Of a DNA stretch of 64,000 nt, positions 42,735 through 51,747 are shown one piece after another. The position numbers and the translations under genes were made by a program. Below the pieces are notes generated by a model. That model made no database searches. It saw only the letters and a list, made by a program, of their open reading frames with translations, and was not told the DNA's origin. Every line of letters begins with the position of its first letter. Within the stretch, counting starts at the first letter, position 1. Origin of the DNA: DATGZX01 sp035296965 (GTDB taxonomy: Bacteria > Planctomycetota > Planctomycetia > Gemmatales > Gemmataceae); contig DATGZX010000280.1 in NCBI GenBank assembly GCA_035296965.1, positions 1 through 64,000 on the forward strand, in the 5' to 3' direction.

Positions 42735-42910
42735 GGGTGCCATGCTTTCGCAGCCCAGGTTTAGACCAAACCCACGCATTTCCATCTGCCGGGGCTGCGA
42801 AAGCATGTCCTGCCCCAACGCAAGGGAAAAGTTCGCCGACTGTTCCATGCTTTCGGGCCTTGGCATTTGACAGTCTCCGGAAGTAGGTCGGGCCCGAAAG
42901 CATGGCACCC
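42735..42910. repeat. Pair of adjacent hairpins upstream of the hydrolase gene
   Basis: Hairpin 1: catgctttcgcagccc (42741-42756) pairs with ggggctgcgaaagcatg (42791-42807). Hairpin 2: ccatgctttcgggcc (42845-42859) pairs with ggcccgaaagcatgg (within 42890-42904). The two share the catgctttcg core, and the ends ggggtgccatg / catggcaccc also pair with each other, so the whole 176 bases could fold as one structure. Confidence 0.75.
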
Positions 42911-42948
42911 AAAGTGAGCGCACTGCAAGATCCCCTATGGTCGATTAA

Positions 42949-43347
42949 CTATGAAGCATCGGGCTCTCCCTCGCTCGGAAGCGGGCAGAAGCGGGCGACA
43001 CTTTCCAAAAGGCGATCCATGGCAAACGGTTTACGGATGTAATCGTCCACACCCAGCATCTCGGCATAGGCGCGATGCCGGCTGCCTTCGTTGGCAGTAA
43101 TCATGATCATGCGCGGGGCTTTCGCGCCGTAGCTCTTCAACTTTTCGACAACCAGGAAGCCACTCTTTTTCGGCATCATCATGTCCACGACAACCAGGTC
43201 GGGGGTCTCGCGCTCGGCCACCGCAATGCCCATGCTGCCATCGGAGGCGGTGAACACGCAGTAGCCCTTGCCTTCGAGAACCGTTCGCAAGGCGCTCAGG
43301 ATATCGCGATCGTCGTCCACGAGCAGTATCTTCTTTTTTGCCGACAT
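42949..43347 (-). CDS. Single-domain response regulator
   Basis: 132 residues from ATG 43347, whose spacing to ggaga is better than that of the ATG two codons earlier. CheY-like receiver: acidic pair Asp11-Asp13 (ILLVDDDRD), phosphoacceptor Asp55 (LVVVDMMMP), Thr84 (MIMITAN) and Lys106 (YIRKPFAM). There is no output domain and no histidine kinase nearby, so the partner is unknown. Confidence 0.95.
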   Translation of the reverse strand: MSAKKKILLVDDDRDILSALRTVLEGKGYCVFTASDGSMGIAVAERETPDLVVVDMMMPKKSGFLVVEKLKSYGAKAPRMIMITANEGSRHRAYAEMLGVDDYIRKPFAMDRLLESVARFCPLPSEGEPDAS

Positions 43348-43544
43348 GACCATGCTCTCCGCAAGGGGCGAGATGGAGAAGAGGCAATCGCATAGCGAAT
43401 GCGTCTGGCCTTAATGCCCCGTCCCTCTCTATCCTCTATTAGAACCAGTCACGCAAAAGTGGACAGAGGGAGCGGTGGAAATTCGGGAATTGGTTGCCGG
43501 CCCTTGCCCCGGATGTAGTGCACAAGTGGATCGCGAATACAACG

Positions 43545-44615
43545 ATGAAATCGTCTCCCGCACAGCTTGGCTTTCGCATGCCGGCGGAATGGGAGCCTCA
43601 CGAGGCGACCTGGATCGCCTGGCCGCATTGCCGGGCGGACTGGCCAGGGAAGTTTGCGGCCATTCCGTGGGTCTACACGGAAATCGTGCGTAATCTTCAT
43701 CAATCCGAGCTCGTGCGTATCCTCGTCAACTCCGCGGAGCATAAGAAACGGGCGGTGCGCTGTCTGACGCGCGCGGACATCAGCCTGAAACGCATTGAGT
43801 TCTTCCGGTTTCCCACCGACCGGGTGTGGACGCGCGACTATGGGCCGATTTTTGTCACTGGAAAACGCGGCGACGTGGCGATTACGCACTGGCGTTTCAA
43901 CGCTTGGGCTAAGTATGACAACTGGAAACATGATTGCAGGATTCCGGAAAAGATCGCGGCTGCTCTCGAGTTGCCACGTTGGCAGCCGGCGCTCGGCTCG
44001 AAGCGCGTGGTCCTCGAAGGCGGGAGCATCGATGTCAACGGTCGCGGCTTGCTCCTGACCACGGAGGAGTGTCTGTTAGATAGCGTCCAAGCCCGCAACC
44101 CGAACTTGAGCCGTGAAGATTTGGAGGAGGTTTTTGCTGAATACCTGGGAATTCGCAAAGTGCTATGGCTAGGCCGCGGGATCGCGGGAGACGATACGCA
44201 CGGCCACGTGGACGACCTGGCCCGGTTTATCGGTCCCCGCAAAGTCGTCACAGTGGTCGAAGAACACACGGCTGACGAAAACTATGCACTGCTTCAAGAC
44301 AACCTGCGCCGCCTACGCGACATGACGGACGTGGCTGGAAAACCGCTCGAGGTCGTCACGTTGCCGATGCCTGGAGCGATTTGGTTCGACGGCCGCCGCC
44401 TGCCGGCCAGCTACGCCAACTTCTACATCGCCAATGACCACGTTCTGGTGCCGACCTTCAACGATCCCTACGACAGCACGGCGCTGGGGATCCTGGCGGA
44501 GCACTTTCCCAGCCGGGTGGTTGTCGGCATCCACGCGGTGGATCTGGTGTGGGGGCTGGGCACGCTGCATTGCTTGACGCAGCAGCAGCCGGCGGGCCAG
44601 AGCTTGTCCGATTAG
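43545..44615 (+). CDS. aguA: Agmatine deiminase
   Basis: 356 residues from ATG 43545 (MKSSPAQLGFRMPAEWEPHE); the frame is open from 43494. Agmatine deiminase converts agmatine to N-carbamoylputrescine and ammonia. Family motifs: ATWIAWPH, the substrate-binding VWTRDYGPIF, VLEGGSIDVNGRGLLLTTEE, catalytic DTHGHVDDLARF and the nucleophile Cys, about residue 343, in LGTLHCLTQQQPAG. Full length. No N-carbamoylputrescine amidase is beside it. A ribosome binding site is not obvious. Confidence 0.93.
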   Translation: MKSSPAQLGFRMPAEWEPHEATWIAWPHCRADWPGKFAAIPWVYTEIVRNLHQSELVRILVNSAEHKKRAVRCLTRADISLKRIEFFRFPTDRVWTRDYGPIFVTGKRGDVAITHWRFNAWAKYDNWKHDCRIPEKIAAALELPRWQPALGSKRVVLEGGSIDVNGRGLLLTTEECLLDSVQARNPNLSREDLEEVFAEYLGIRKVLWLGRGIAGDDTHGHVDDLARFIGPRKVVTVVEEHTADENYALLQDNLRRLRDMTDVAGKPLEVVTLPMPGAIWFDGRRLPASYANFYIANDHVLVPTFNDPYDSTALGILAEHFPSRVVVGIHAVDLVWGLGTLHCLTQQQPAGQSLSD

Positions 44616-44688
44616 CTCTCTCCTTGCCGCCGTGCTGGCTGGAATGGGGCTTATGGGACGAATAGGACTGATAGGATGAAGGAACGGA

Positions 44689-45483
44689 TCACTGACCGCT
44701 GAAGTTTGGCATTCTGCCCGCGCAGACGTCGGCTTCCCATTCGTCCAGCAGGGGCCAACCGATGGCGCAGGTGCCGAAGTCGGCCATGTACTGGTACTCG
44801 GTCAGCCGGTCGATGGCTTTTTGCAGGATGCGATTGTCGCGGCGGAAGACGGGCCCGTGACTGGGCAGGAGGAAAGTGGCGTCGTCGTGCAGGATGCGTT
44901 TCAAAGAGGCGATGAATTCGGGGATGTTGGAACCGTGGTGCGCGTCGATGACGCCGACGCAGCTGTCCTTGTAGATGTTGTCGCCGCTGAACAGCAGATT
45001 TCCCATCTTGAAGCTGAGTTGGCCCGCGGTGTGGCCCGGCGTGTGCCAAACTTGCAATTGCACATCGCCGACCTTGATCACATCCCCCTCATGGAGGAGC
45101 AGATCCACTTTGCAAGGCGGCATCGGGATCGAAATGCCTTGCGCCTTGATGGTGGCGTAGGTCAGGATCTCGTCGCCGGTCTCCAGAGGCGGGACGCTCA
45201 GCGGATGGGCCGCCACCTTGGTCTTGAACAATTCTCTGGCGCGGGTGAGGCCCTGGATATGGTCCGCGTCGGCATGGGTGGCGATCACCATTTTGCACGT
45301 GGACAGGTTGAAATCCATCTTGCGAATCAACTCGACGATTTCTTCGACCGTATCCATGTAGCCGATGTCGATGAGCAAGAACTCACTGCCGCCGTCGATG
45401 AGGTAGACATTCACCCCAAGGCGCCGGCCGGCCTGGTAGTTCATCTCGATGACATGAGGGAACAGGTATTTGCGTTTTAGCAT
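44689..45483 (-). CDS. MBL-fold metallo-hydrolase
   Basis: 264 residues from ATG 45483 (MLKRKYLFPHVIEMNYQAGR). Metallo-beta-lactamase fold with metal ligands in IATHADADHIQGL (H-x-D-x-D-H variant), VWHTPGHTAGQLSF, NLLFSGDNIYKD and LLPSHGPVFRRD. This is the glyoxalase II/hydroxyacylglutathione-hydrolase-like branch, with H-x-D-x-D-H instead of H-x-H-x-D-H. Substrate unknown. It lies 73 bases from the epimerase-like gene on the same strand. Confidence 0.88.
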   Translation of the reverse strand: MLKRKYLFPHVIEMNYQAGRRLGVNVYLIDGGSEFLLIDIGYMDTVEEIVELIRKMDFNLSTCKMVIATHADADHIQGLTRARELFKTKVAAHPLSVPPLETGDEILTYATIKAQGISIPMPPCKVDLLLHEGDVIKVGDVQLQVWHTPGHTAGQLSFKMGNLLFSGDNIYKDSCVGVIDAHHGSNIPEFIASLKRILHDDATFLLPSHGPVFRRDNRILQKAIDRLTEYQYMADFGTCAIGWPLLDEWEADVCAGRMPNFSGQ

Positions 45484-45556
45484 GGTCACCAGCCTCGTCG
45501 AGCTTGCCTCTCCGTGCACCATCATAGGCGACAGGGCAGGCCCGACTCAAGCGAAC

Positions 45557-46414
45557 TCAGCGTGCGTCGGCTGCCGCGGCGGCGGGCAATCCCTCGCGAT
45601 AGCTCGGATAGCGTAAGGTTAGCTCCAGTTCCGTCCGCAGCCGGCGATTCACGATCCGACGATGCGTGCGCTCATGACCTGGAGGTGGAGGATCGGCCGG
45701 CGGCGGCACAAAGCGCGGCTCCGGAGCCCCGAGCAGGTTTGCCAAGAGTCTGTAAAAATCACGACGACGCACCGGCTCGTCATCGCAGACGTTGTATATC
45801 TCGCCAGGTCTCGCCATGGCCTCGGCCGCCGACACCGCCGCCGCTCCGTCTTCCACGTGGATCAGATTCAACCATCGATCCGGGTCGCCTGCGATTGGTT
45901 CTCCCTCGCTTACCGACCGGCTCCGCAGCAGGCGACCGGGACCATAGATCCCCGCGAAACGAAGCACCACGGCCTCTGGCAGCATGCGGCGAAGGGTTTG
46001 TTCTGCTTCGAGCACCAGCCGGCCTGATTCGTCTGCCGGCTCGGTAGGTGCATGTTCCGTTACCTCTTCGCCGGTCGATTGGCCGTAAACTCCGCTGCTG
46101 CCCACGTAGACAAGCTTGCCGGGAGTCGGCAAAGCTCGCAGCACGTTCTCCAGGCCGTGGACATAGACATCACCCATGGATATCCCGGAACCGCGGTCGT
46201 AGCCTATGCAATAAACTACGGCATCCACGTCGGGAAGCCCACCTAAAGTTGCGGGGTTGGTCACGTCGCAGAGGAGAGGCGTGATCCCTTCTCGCCCCAT
46301 TTCGCCTGCCCGCTCGGAGCTGCGCGTCGTCGCGTACACGTGGTGTCCGCCTGCGAGCCAGCGTGCGGCAACGAGGCGGCCCAGGTAACCGTGGCCAACG
46401 ACGAGTTTCTTCAC
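45557..46414 (-). CDS. Atypical SDR / NAD-dependent epimerase-like protein
   Basis: 285 residues. The nucleotide-binding motif is KKLVVGHGYLGRLVAARWL (G-x-G-Y-L-G), typical of YeeZ-like extended SDR proteins. Later come AVVYCIGYDRG and VYVGSSGVYGQSTGEE; the Tyr is kept but the Tyr-x-x-x-Lys pair of classical SDRs is not. Then LRFAGIYGPGRLL and LNLIHVEDGAAAV, IYNVCDDEPV. A cytoplasmic oxidoreductase or epimerase of unknown substrate. Begins with ATG at 46414. Confidence 0.85.
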   Translation of the reverse strand: MKKLVVGHGYLGRLVAARWLAGGHHVYATTRSSERAGEMGREGITPLLCDVTNPATLGGLPDVDAVVYCIGYDRGSGISMGDVYVHGLENVLRALPTPGKLVYVGSSGVYGQSTGEEVTEHAPTEPADESGRLVLEAEQTLRRMLPEAVVLRFAGIYGPGRLLRSRSVSEGEPIAGDPDRWLNLIHVEDGAAAVSAAEAMARPGEIYNVCDDEPVRRRDFYRLLANLLGAPEPRFVPPPADPPPPGHERTHRRIVNRRLRTELELTLRYPSYREGLPAAAAADAR

Positions 46415-46530
46415 AATTTTGCCTCGCTGCCCACGCGGAATTTGCTTGGCGAGATGATTGCTATATTGTTATAGAGGTGCCCAAAGCAAGAACCGCCCAG
46501 AGGAAGGGCGGACCTCTCCCCTTGCCAACC

Positions 46531-46538
46531 AAAGGAGA
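46531..46538 (+). promoter_or_regulatory. Shine-Dalgarno site that fixes a TTG start
   Basis: aaaggaga ends 5 bases before the TTG at 46544. No ATG or GTG lies in a better position in this frame, so the unusual start codon is supported. Confidence 0.8.
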
Positions 46539-46543
46539 TACCA

Positions 46544-47857
46544 TTGTCTGCACCAGCCGGCATCATCGACGGCACCAATGATCGCCCGCACAAACCCAAT
46601 CCGGTATTCGAGAACTCGCCCACCTTTCAGATGGCCTGCCGCCAGCTCGAAATGGTGGCCGAGCACATGGATCTGGACAAAGGGGTCCTGGAGCGACTCA
46701 GCAAACCGAAACGCGCCATGGTGGTCAGCATCCCGATCATCATGGACAACGATGGCCGTACGGAAAGCTTCATCGGCTACCGCGTTCAGCATAGCTTGAC
46801 GAGCGGTCCTTCCAAGGGCGGGCTGCGCTTCCACCCGAGCGTCGACCTGGGCGAAGTGGCAGCGCTCGCCATGTGGATGTCGTGGAAATGCGGCATCATG
46901 AATTTGCCCTTTGGCGGCGCCAAGGGAGGCATCGCATGCGATCCGGCCAGCCTGACACACGGCGAGCTGGAACGCCTCACACGCCGCTTCACCGAGGAAG
47001 TGCTGAGCATCATCGGGCCGCGCATGGATGTCATGGCACCGGACCTGGGCACCGACGAGCAGACGATGGCCTGGATCTACGATACCTACAGCATGCACGT
47101 CGGCTATGCGTGCCCGGAAATCGTTACCGGCAAGCCTGTGGAGCTGGGCGGCTGCGTCGGCAGGCGCGAGGCCACGGGGCGAGGCGTCGTTTACTGCGTC
47201 CAGGAGGCACTTAACGAGCTAAACATCAAGCTTGGCGAAGCGACCGCCGTCGTGCAGGGATTCGGCAACGTCGGCAACGCGGTATGCGTGGAGCTGGCCC
47301 AGCGGGGCGTGCGCGTCATAGGCATCGCCGACCGCTACGGGGCCATCCGCAACCAGCGCGGCATCGACATCGCCGCATTGACCAAGCATGTCAACAGCGG
47401 CAAGCTGATGCGCGATTTCCCGGAAGCGGAACCGCTCCCTGGTGACGAGCTTCTGAAGATTCCTTGCACGATTCTCGTGCCGGCTGCATTGGAACGCGTC
47501 ATTACCCAGAAAAACGCCAGCCAGCTTCGCTGCCGCATTCTTGCCGAAGCAGCCAATGGCCCAACCACGCCGGATGCAGACGTGATCTTATCCGACAGCG
47601 ATATCTTCATCATCCCGGATGTGCTGTGCAACGCCGGCGGAGTAACCGTCTCCTACTTCGAATGGGTGCAAGACATCCAGCAGTTCTTCTGGAGCGAAGA
47701 CCACGTCAACCGCGCCCTGGAAGAGCTGATGCTCAAGGCTTTCCGCAAGGTGCGCACCAAGGCCCGCGAACAGCACCTCAGCATGCGGCTCGCAGCCCTG
47801 GCCCTGGGCGTGGAGAAGATCGCCACCGAGAAGCTGCGCCGCGGCCTGTTTCCTTGA
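46544..47857 (+). CDS. gdhA: Glutamate dehydrogenase (Glu/Leu/Phe/Val dehydrogenase family)
   Basis: 437 residues. It catalyses the reversible oxidative deamination of glutamate (or a related amino acid) to the 2-oxo acid with NAD(P). Start is TTG 46544. Motifs: SGPSKGGLRFHPSV, the catalytic-lysine segment GIMNLPFGGAKGGI, DVMAPDLGTDEQTMAWI, GRREATGRGVVYCVQ and the Rossmann loop AVVQGFGNVGNAV. The end, GVTVSYFEWVQDIQQFFW, is typical of hexameric glutamate dehydrogenases. Specificity for glutamate over leucine or phenylalanine is by overall similarity. Confidence 0.93.
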   Translation: MSAPAGIIDGTNDRPHKPNPVFENSPTFQMACRQLEMVAEHMDLDKGVLERLSKPKRAMVVSIPIIMDNDGRTESFIGYRVQHSLTSGPSKGGLRFHPSVDLGEVAALAMWMSWKCGIMNLPFGGAKGGIACDPASLTHGELERLTRRFTEEVLSIIGPRMDVMAPDLGTDEQTMAWIYDTYSMHVGYACPEIVTGKPVELGGCVGRREATGRGVVYCVQEALNELNIKLGEATAVVQGFGNVGNAVCVELAQRGVRVIGIADRYGAIRNQRGIDIAALTKHVNSGKLMRDFPEAEPLPGDELLKIPCTILVPAALERVITQKNASQLRCRILAEAANGPTTPDADVILSDSDIFIIPDVLCNAGGVTVSYFEWVQDIQQFFWSEDHVNRALEELMLKAFRKVRTKAREQHLSMRLAALALGVEKIATEKLRRGLFP

Positions 47858-48127
47858 TTGCCGCGGCCGGGGAGCGGTTTTTCATTTCGAGAATGTTAAA
47901 CGGAAAAAACCGCGCCCGCGCAAAACAAAGCATCTGCGAAAACCGCGTAAAACACGGGCTTTTTTCAATACTCCAGAATTTTGAGAATGGAGGACGGCAA
48001 AAATGCGCGCGGGCTCTCTTCAAAAACTACGATAATTACGGGCTTTTTGCATTTTGGGACATTTTGGGACTCCTAAGAAAGAGCGCCCTTGTCTGGCTCC
48101 CACAAATAGTGCACTTATGTACATATC

Positions 48128-49633
48128 TTAGCCCCGGCGTTTGCCTTTGCGGAAAAAGAGAGCGTAGACCACGGCTCCCACACTGACAAACGCAACCGCC
48201 GCCAAAGCCTCGGCCCGCTGATAGATGACCATGTTGGTCGCCACCAGCGCCATGATCGCGATGTACAGCGCTGGCACGAACGGGTAGCCCCAACAATGAT
48301 ACGCCCGCTCCGCCAACGGCAGCCGCCTGCGGAACACGAAGATCGTCGACACGGCCGACGTTTCAAAGATGACCGCTCCGAAGATGGCGAAGTCGGTCAT
48401 GATGTCAAAGAGCGGCTTCCCCTTCGGCACGTTCAAATCGAGGTTCCACCCCAGCAAGGTGAAGACCGGCAAGCGATAGCGAGCCAGCCCCGCCCCCGCA
48501 AGCACCAGCACCGACGACCAGGCCGCCAGCACCAGAATGGCCACGGCCGGCGTGCGGAACCGGGGATGCACGTCCCCTAAGACCCTCGGCGCCAGGCGAT
48601 CCTCCCCCATCGCATAAATCACGCGTGGCCCCGCCAGCAGATTGCCGTTCAGCGCCCCAAACACCGAGCACATCACCGCCGCGGACGCCACGGCCACGCC
48701 TATCGGCCCAAGCAGCCGCCGGCAGAATTCCGTCGCCACCGGCGTGTCGACGATGTGCCTCATCTCCTCCTGCGGAATGATCAGGTAGTAGCCGAGGTTC
48801 GCCCCGAGATAGAGCGCGATGATAATCGCCACCCCGCCCAGCAGGGCCAGTGGAATGTTGCGCTGCGGGTTGCGTATCTCCTCGGCCACCGGAGCCACGT
48901 TCATCCAGCCGTGATACGCCCAGAGCACACCGACCAGGGCGCTGCCGAACCCGCCAAGGGCCCATTGGTTCCAGCCAGGCCACACCGGCTGCAAGTTTTC
49001 CGCGTGGACAGTCGGCACAGACCTTCCCGATCCTACCAAAGCCCCGGCCAGGAAGGGCAACACGGCAATCCCCACAAGCGAAATGACCTTGATGATTGTG
49101 ATAAAAAGCTGTAAGTAGCCGCCCCATCGAACACCCAACACGTTGACGAAGCCCAAAAACAGGATGACGGCCACCGTCAGCCAGGCCTGTGCCCAGAAGC
49201 CGAGCGGTTGCCCGCCCAGTTTCAGGCCGAGCGCATCCTGGAAGGCCGGCGTACCCAGGACATCGCCCAGCGATTGGCTGAAGATCGTGGCCAGGGCTGC
49301 TATCGAGGCACTCTTGATGATGCAAAACTCGACCCAGCCCCAAAGGAACCCAGCCAGCGGCCCATAACCTTCGCGGAGGAAGACATAATTGCCGCCCGCA
49401 CGTGGAAAGAGCACGGCGATTTCCGCCACGGCCAGAGCCCCCAGGAGGGCGAGCACGCCTCCCAGGATCCAAACGAGGGCCGCCAGCCCAAAGAAGGGCA
49501 CATTGTCGGCGACCACCTGAGGCTTCTTGAAGATGCCCGACCCGATGACCGTGCCGACGACGATGGCGGTTGCCGTCAGAGGCCCCAGGGCACGAATCAG
49601 GCCACGCTGCGACTGCGGAGTGTCTGCTTTCAT
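48128..49633 (-). CDS. APC-superfamily amino-acid permease
   Basis: 501 residues from ATG 49633 (MKADTPQSQRGLIRALGPLT); the longer frame upstream adds an unlikely leader. About 12 transmembrane helices. The first carries the substrate motif VGTVIGSGIFKKPQVVADNV; the APC-type FPRAGGNYVFLREGYGPLAG follows. Later AVMCSVFGALNGNLLAGPRV and LLGWNLDLNVPKGKPLFDI. This is the L-type/basic amino-acid transporter-like family. It lies between glutamate dehydrogenase and lysine 2,3-aminomutase, which suggests amino-acid import, though it is read from the other strand. Confidence 0.92.
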   Translation of the reverse strand: MKADTPQSQRGLIRALGPLTATAIVVGTVIGSGIFKKPQVVADNVPFFGLAALVWILGGVLALLGALAVAEIAVLFPRAGGNYVFLREGYGPLAGFLWGWVEFCIIKSASIAALATIFSQSLGDVLGTPAFQDALGLKLGGQPLGFWAQAWLTVAVILFLGFVNVLGVRWGGYLQLFITIIKVISLVGIAVLPFLAGALVGSGRSVPTVHAENLQPVWPGWNQWALGGFGSALVGVLWAYHGWMNVAPVAEEIRNPQRNIPLALLGGVAIIIALYLGANLGYYLIIPQEEMRHIVDTPVATEFCRRLLGPIGVAVASAAVMCSVFGALNGNLLAGPRVIYAMGEDRLAPRVLGDVHPRFRTPAVAILVLAAWSSVLVLAGAGLARYRLPVFTLLGWNLDLNVPKGKPLFDIMTDFAIFGAVIFETSAVSTIFVFRRRLPLAERAYHCWGYPFVPALYIAIMALVATNMVIYQRAEALAAVAFVSVGAVVYALFFRKGKRRG

Positions 49634-50048
49634 GGACCACAGTCTATGGGGGGAAGTGGCGAGTGGCGAGGGAATAGTGGCGAACAGTGAGGGGCGAGGG
49701 GTAAGGGACGAGGGGTAGGGGAGTAGGGCCATTAGTCCCATGACTCCTATCGGTCCTATCCGCCGCCTCCGCCAGGAACAGCTACCTCATCGGACAGAGT
49801 CAAAGAATGAAGGAAACCTGCGCAAACAGAGGGCTCTTGCTCGACGCTGCGCGACGGCGATTCCAAAATCGAGAAAATCGAATGAATTGGAGTTGGTAGG
49901 CCTTGCATTTTGGGGACTTCACGGTAGCATGCCGTCATCAACGTAAGCATCCCGCAGGAGGCGGCTGAGTCTTCTCGGAGGAACGGGCTGAATCAGGCCC
50001 CGCGGGAGTGCTGGATATCCATGTTTTTTTGGAGGCATCACACTTAAG
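49634..50048. other. Divergent intergenic region
   Basis: 415 bases between the permease (minus) and the aminomutase (plus). The first 110 bases are a purine-rich low-complexity stretch (repeats of gtggcgag, gaggggtaaggg, gaggggtagggg). The rest shows no gene. The two divergent promoters must lie here; none was identified with confidence. Confidence 0.5.
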
Positions 50049-51473
50049 ATGAGCGAATCTGACCAGCGCACCGGGCTCGAACCCCGGTCTGTCTACCAGA
50101 CCAGTAGTGGGATCGAGGAAGACGAACCTCCCGGTAGTCCGAGACGCCATCCCATCTGGCGCGACGTTTCCGATCACCACTGGAACGATTGGCGGTGGCA
50201 ATCACAAAATGCCATTCGCTCGGTCAGGCAACTCAGAGACCTTCTCCCCTTCAGCTCCGAAGAACTCGAGGCCATTGGCGCTCTCGAGGGCGAGTACAAG
50301 CTCGCCATTCCCCCGTACTATTTCTCGTTGATCGATCCCGAGGACCCGAACGATCCCATTCGTCTGCAATCGGTCTCGTCCTCCCTGGAGATGCGCAACG
50401 ATTCGGGGTACGAGCTGGAAGATCCGCTCGAAGAGGACAAGGATGCACCGGTGCCCGGTTTGACGCACCGCTATCCGGATCGAGCGCTGCTGGTCACCAC
50501 CCACGTCTGCACCATGTATTGCCGCTTCTGCACGCGCAAGCGGGCAACGATGGTTCGGGGCGGTTGGGACGCCGTCAGCCGCAATGACGAACGCATGGTC
50601 GAATATGTCCGGGACCACCCGGAAATCCGCGACGTCATTGTCTCCGGCGGCGATCCGCTGACTCTGCCCGTCAACAAGCTCCGCTTCTTCCTGGAAAACC
50701 TGGCAGCGATCGCGCACGTCGACGTCATTCGCATCGGCACGCGCGTGCCCGTGACGCTGCCGCAGAAGCTGTTCGATCAGGAACTCGTGGACTTGCTGGC
50801 ATCGGCCGAGAAGGTTTGGATTCAAACGCACTTCAATCATCCACGAGAGATTACGCCGGAAGCCGCCCGGGTCTGCAAGACCCTCCTGCGCGCCGGCATG
50901 CCCGTGAACAACCACACGGTACTTTTGAAGGGGGTCAACGACTCGCTCGACACGATGCGGCGGCTGATGCGTGCACTTTTGCGCATCAAGGTCCGCCCGT
51001 ATTACCTATTCCATTGCGATCCGGTCATCGGTGCCGGCCACTTTCGCACCTCGGTGTGGAAAGGGTTGGAGATCATGGAAGGCTTGCGTGGCCACATGTC
51101 CGGCCTGGGAATACCGACCTACGTGGTCGACAGCCCGCATGGCGGCGGCAAGATCCCGCTCATGCCCAACTACCTGGTCTCCGCATCCGACGACGCGGTC
51201 GTGCTCCGCAACTTCGAAGGCATGCTCGTTCGCTATCAAGCGGAAGACAAGCCCAACATGGTGCAGCCGACAGCCACGCGTGGCGTCAGCTCCTTGTTGC
51301 AGGGGACCAAGAGCGTCCTCATGCCCGAGAACAACGAGCGCATGGCGCGCCGGCAGCTGCACATCCTCAATCACGAGGAAGACAACTCCCATCACACGAA
51401 CGGACACGCCAACGGTTGCTGTTCCGAGAATCCACACACGGAGGAATTGGTGCCCTTACAACTCATCGACTAA
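50049..51473 (+). CDS. kamA: Lysine 2,3-aminomutase (KamA-type radical SAM enzyme)
   Basis: 474 residues. It moves the alpha-amino group of L-lysine to the beta carbon, using SAM, a [4Fe-4S] cluster and PLP. The cluster motif is CTMYCRFC (Cys154, Cys158, Cys161). The PLP lysine is Lys368 in SPHGGGKIPLMPNY. Asp324 (HCDPVIGAGHFRT) and Asp361 (YVVDSPHGG) stand at the same spacing as the two aspartates that bind the lysine side chain in the clostridial enzyme (constant offset of 31 for all three), supporting lysine specificity. The C-terminus ends in a His/Asn-rich tail (DNSHHTNGHANGCC) not seen in the classical enzyme. The ATG has a ttggagg about 13 bases away, rather far. Confidence 0.93.
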   Translation: MSESDQRTGLEPRSVYQTSSGIEEDEPPGSPRRHPIWRDVSDHHWNDWRWQSQNAIRSVRQLRDLLPFSSEELEAIGALEGEYKLAIPPYYFSLIDPEDPNDPIRLQSVSSSLEMRNDSGYELEDPLEEDKDAPVPGLTHRYPDRALLVTTHVCTMYCRFCTRKRATMVRGGWDAVSRNDERMVEYVRDHPEIRDVIVSGGDPLTLPVNKLRFFLENLAAIAHVDVIRIGTRVPVTLPQKLFDQELVDLLASAEKVWIQTHFNHPREITPEAARVCKTLLRAGMPVNNHTVLLKGVNDSLDTMRRLMRALLRIKVRPYYLFHCDPVIGAGHFRTSVWKGLEIMEGLRGHMSGLGIPTYVVDSPHGGGKIPLMPNYLVSASDDAVVLRNFEGMLVRYQAEDKPNMVQPTATRGVSSLLQGTKSVLMPENNERMARRQLHILNHEEDNSHHTNGHANGCCSENPHTEELVPLQLID

Positions 51474-51493
51474 GCCAACTGGCTGGTAATCAG

Positions 51494-51572
51494 GCACAAG
51501 CTATTAGCTTGTGCTACATCCGGTCCGCTCGACGCTGACCGGCACCCGTAGCACAAGCTGGTAGCTTGTGCT
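51494..51572. terminator. Two tandem hairpins after kamA
   Basis: gcacaagctattagcttgtgc (51494-51514; stem gcacaagct/agcttgtgc) and the related agcacaagctggtagcttgtgct (51550-51572) lie 20-100 bases after the kamA stop. The second is followed by gtttt. They fit a terminator but also belong to a repeat family common in planctomycetes. Confidence 0.6.
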
Positions 51573-51581
51573 GTTTTCCAG

Positions 51582-51646
51582 GGAGTCACCCGGCCCCTTA
51601 CGGGGCACGGCTCGCCATGGCGAGGCGTGCTCCGTAAGGGGCCGGA
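51582..51646. repeat. Palindromic repeat of a second family, copy 1
   Basis: Starts ggagtcacccggcccc; the arms ccggccccttacggggcacg and the reverse complement on the right side (ending gtaaggggccgg) pair over about 25 bases. A related unit with the same opening stands at 58941-59005. Confidence 0.75.
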
Positions 51647-51747
51647 TGAAAGAACAGAAGGAAACGCACCGCAACGTCGGATCACCGGTTTTTCCCTCCG
51701 TAGAAGGTTCCGGTAAAATCACTCTTGCACTGGCTTTCGCCTTTTTC

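Noticed and set aside
47858..48127. A possible small RNA or attenuator with repeated gggcttttt
   Set aside because: The T-rich runs are short and no stable stem precedes them in the right place; the gap is too weak to call a terminator or RNA gene.
50060..50110. A tRNA-like T-loop (ctcgaaccccgg)
   Set aside because: It lies inside the coding sequence of kamA and no cloverleaf can be formed around it.
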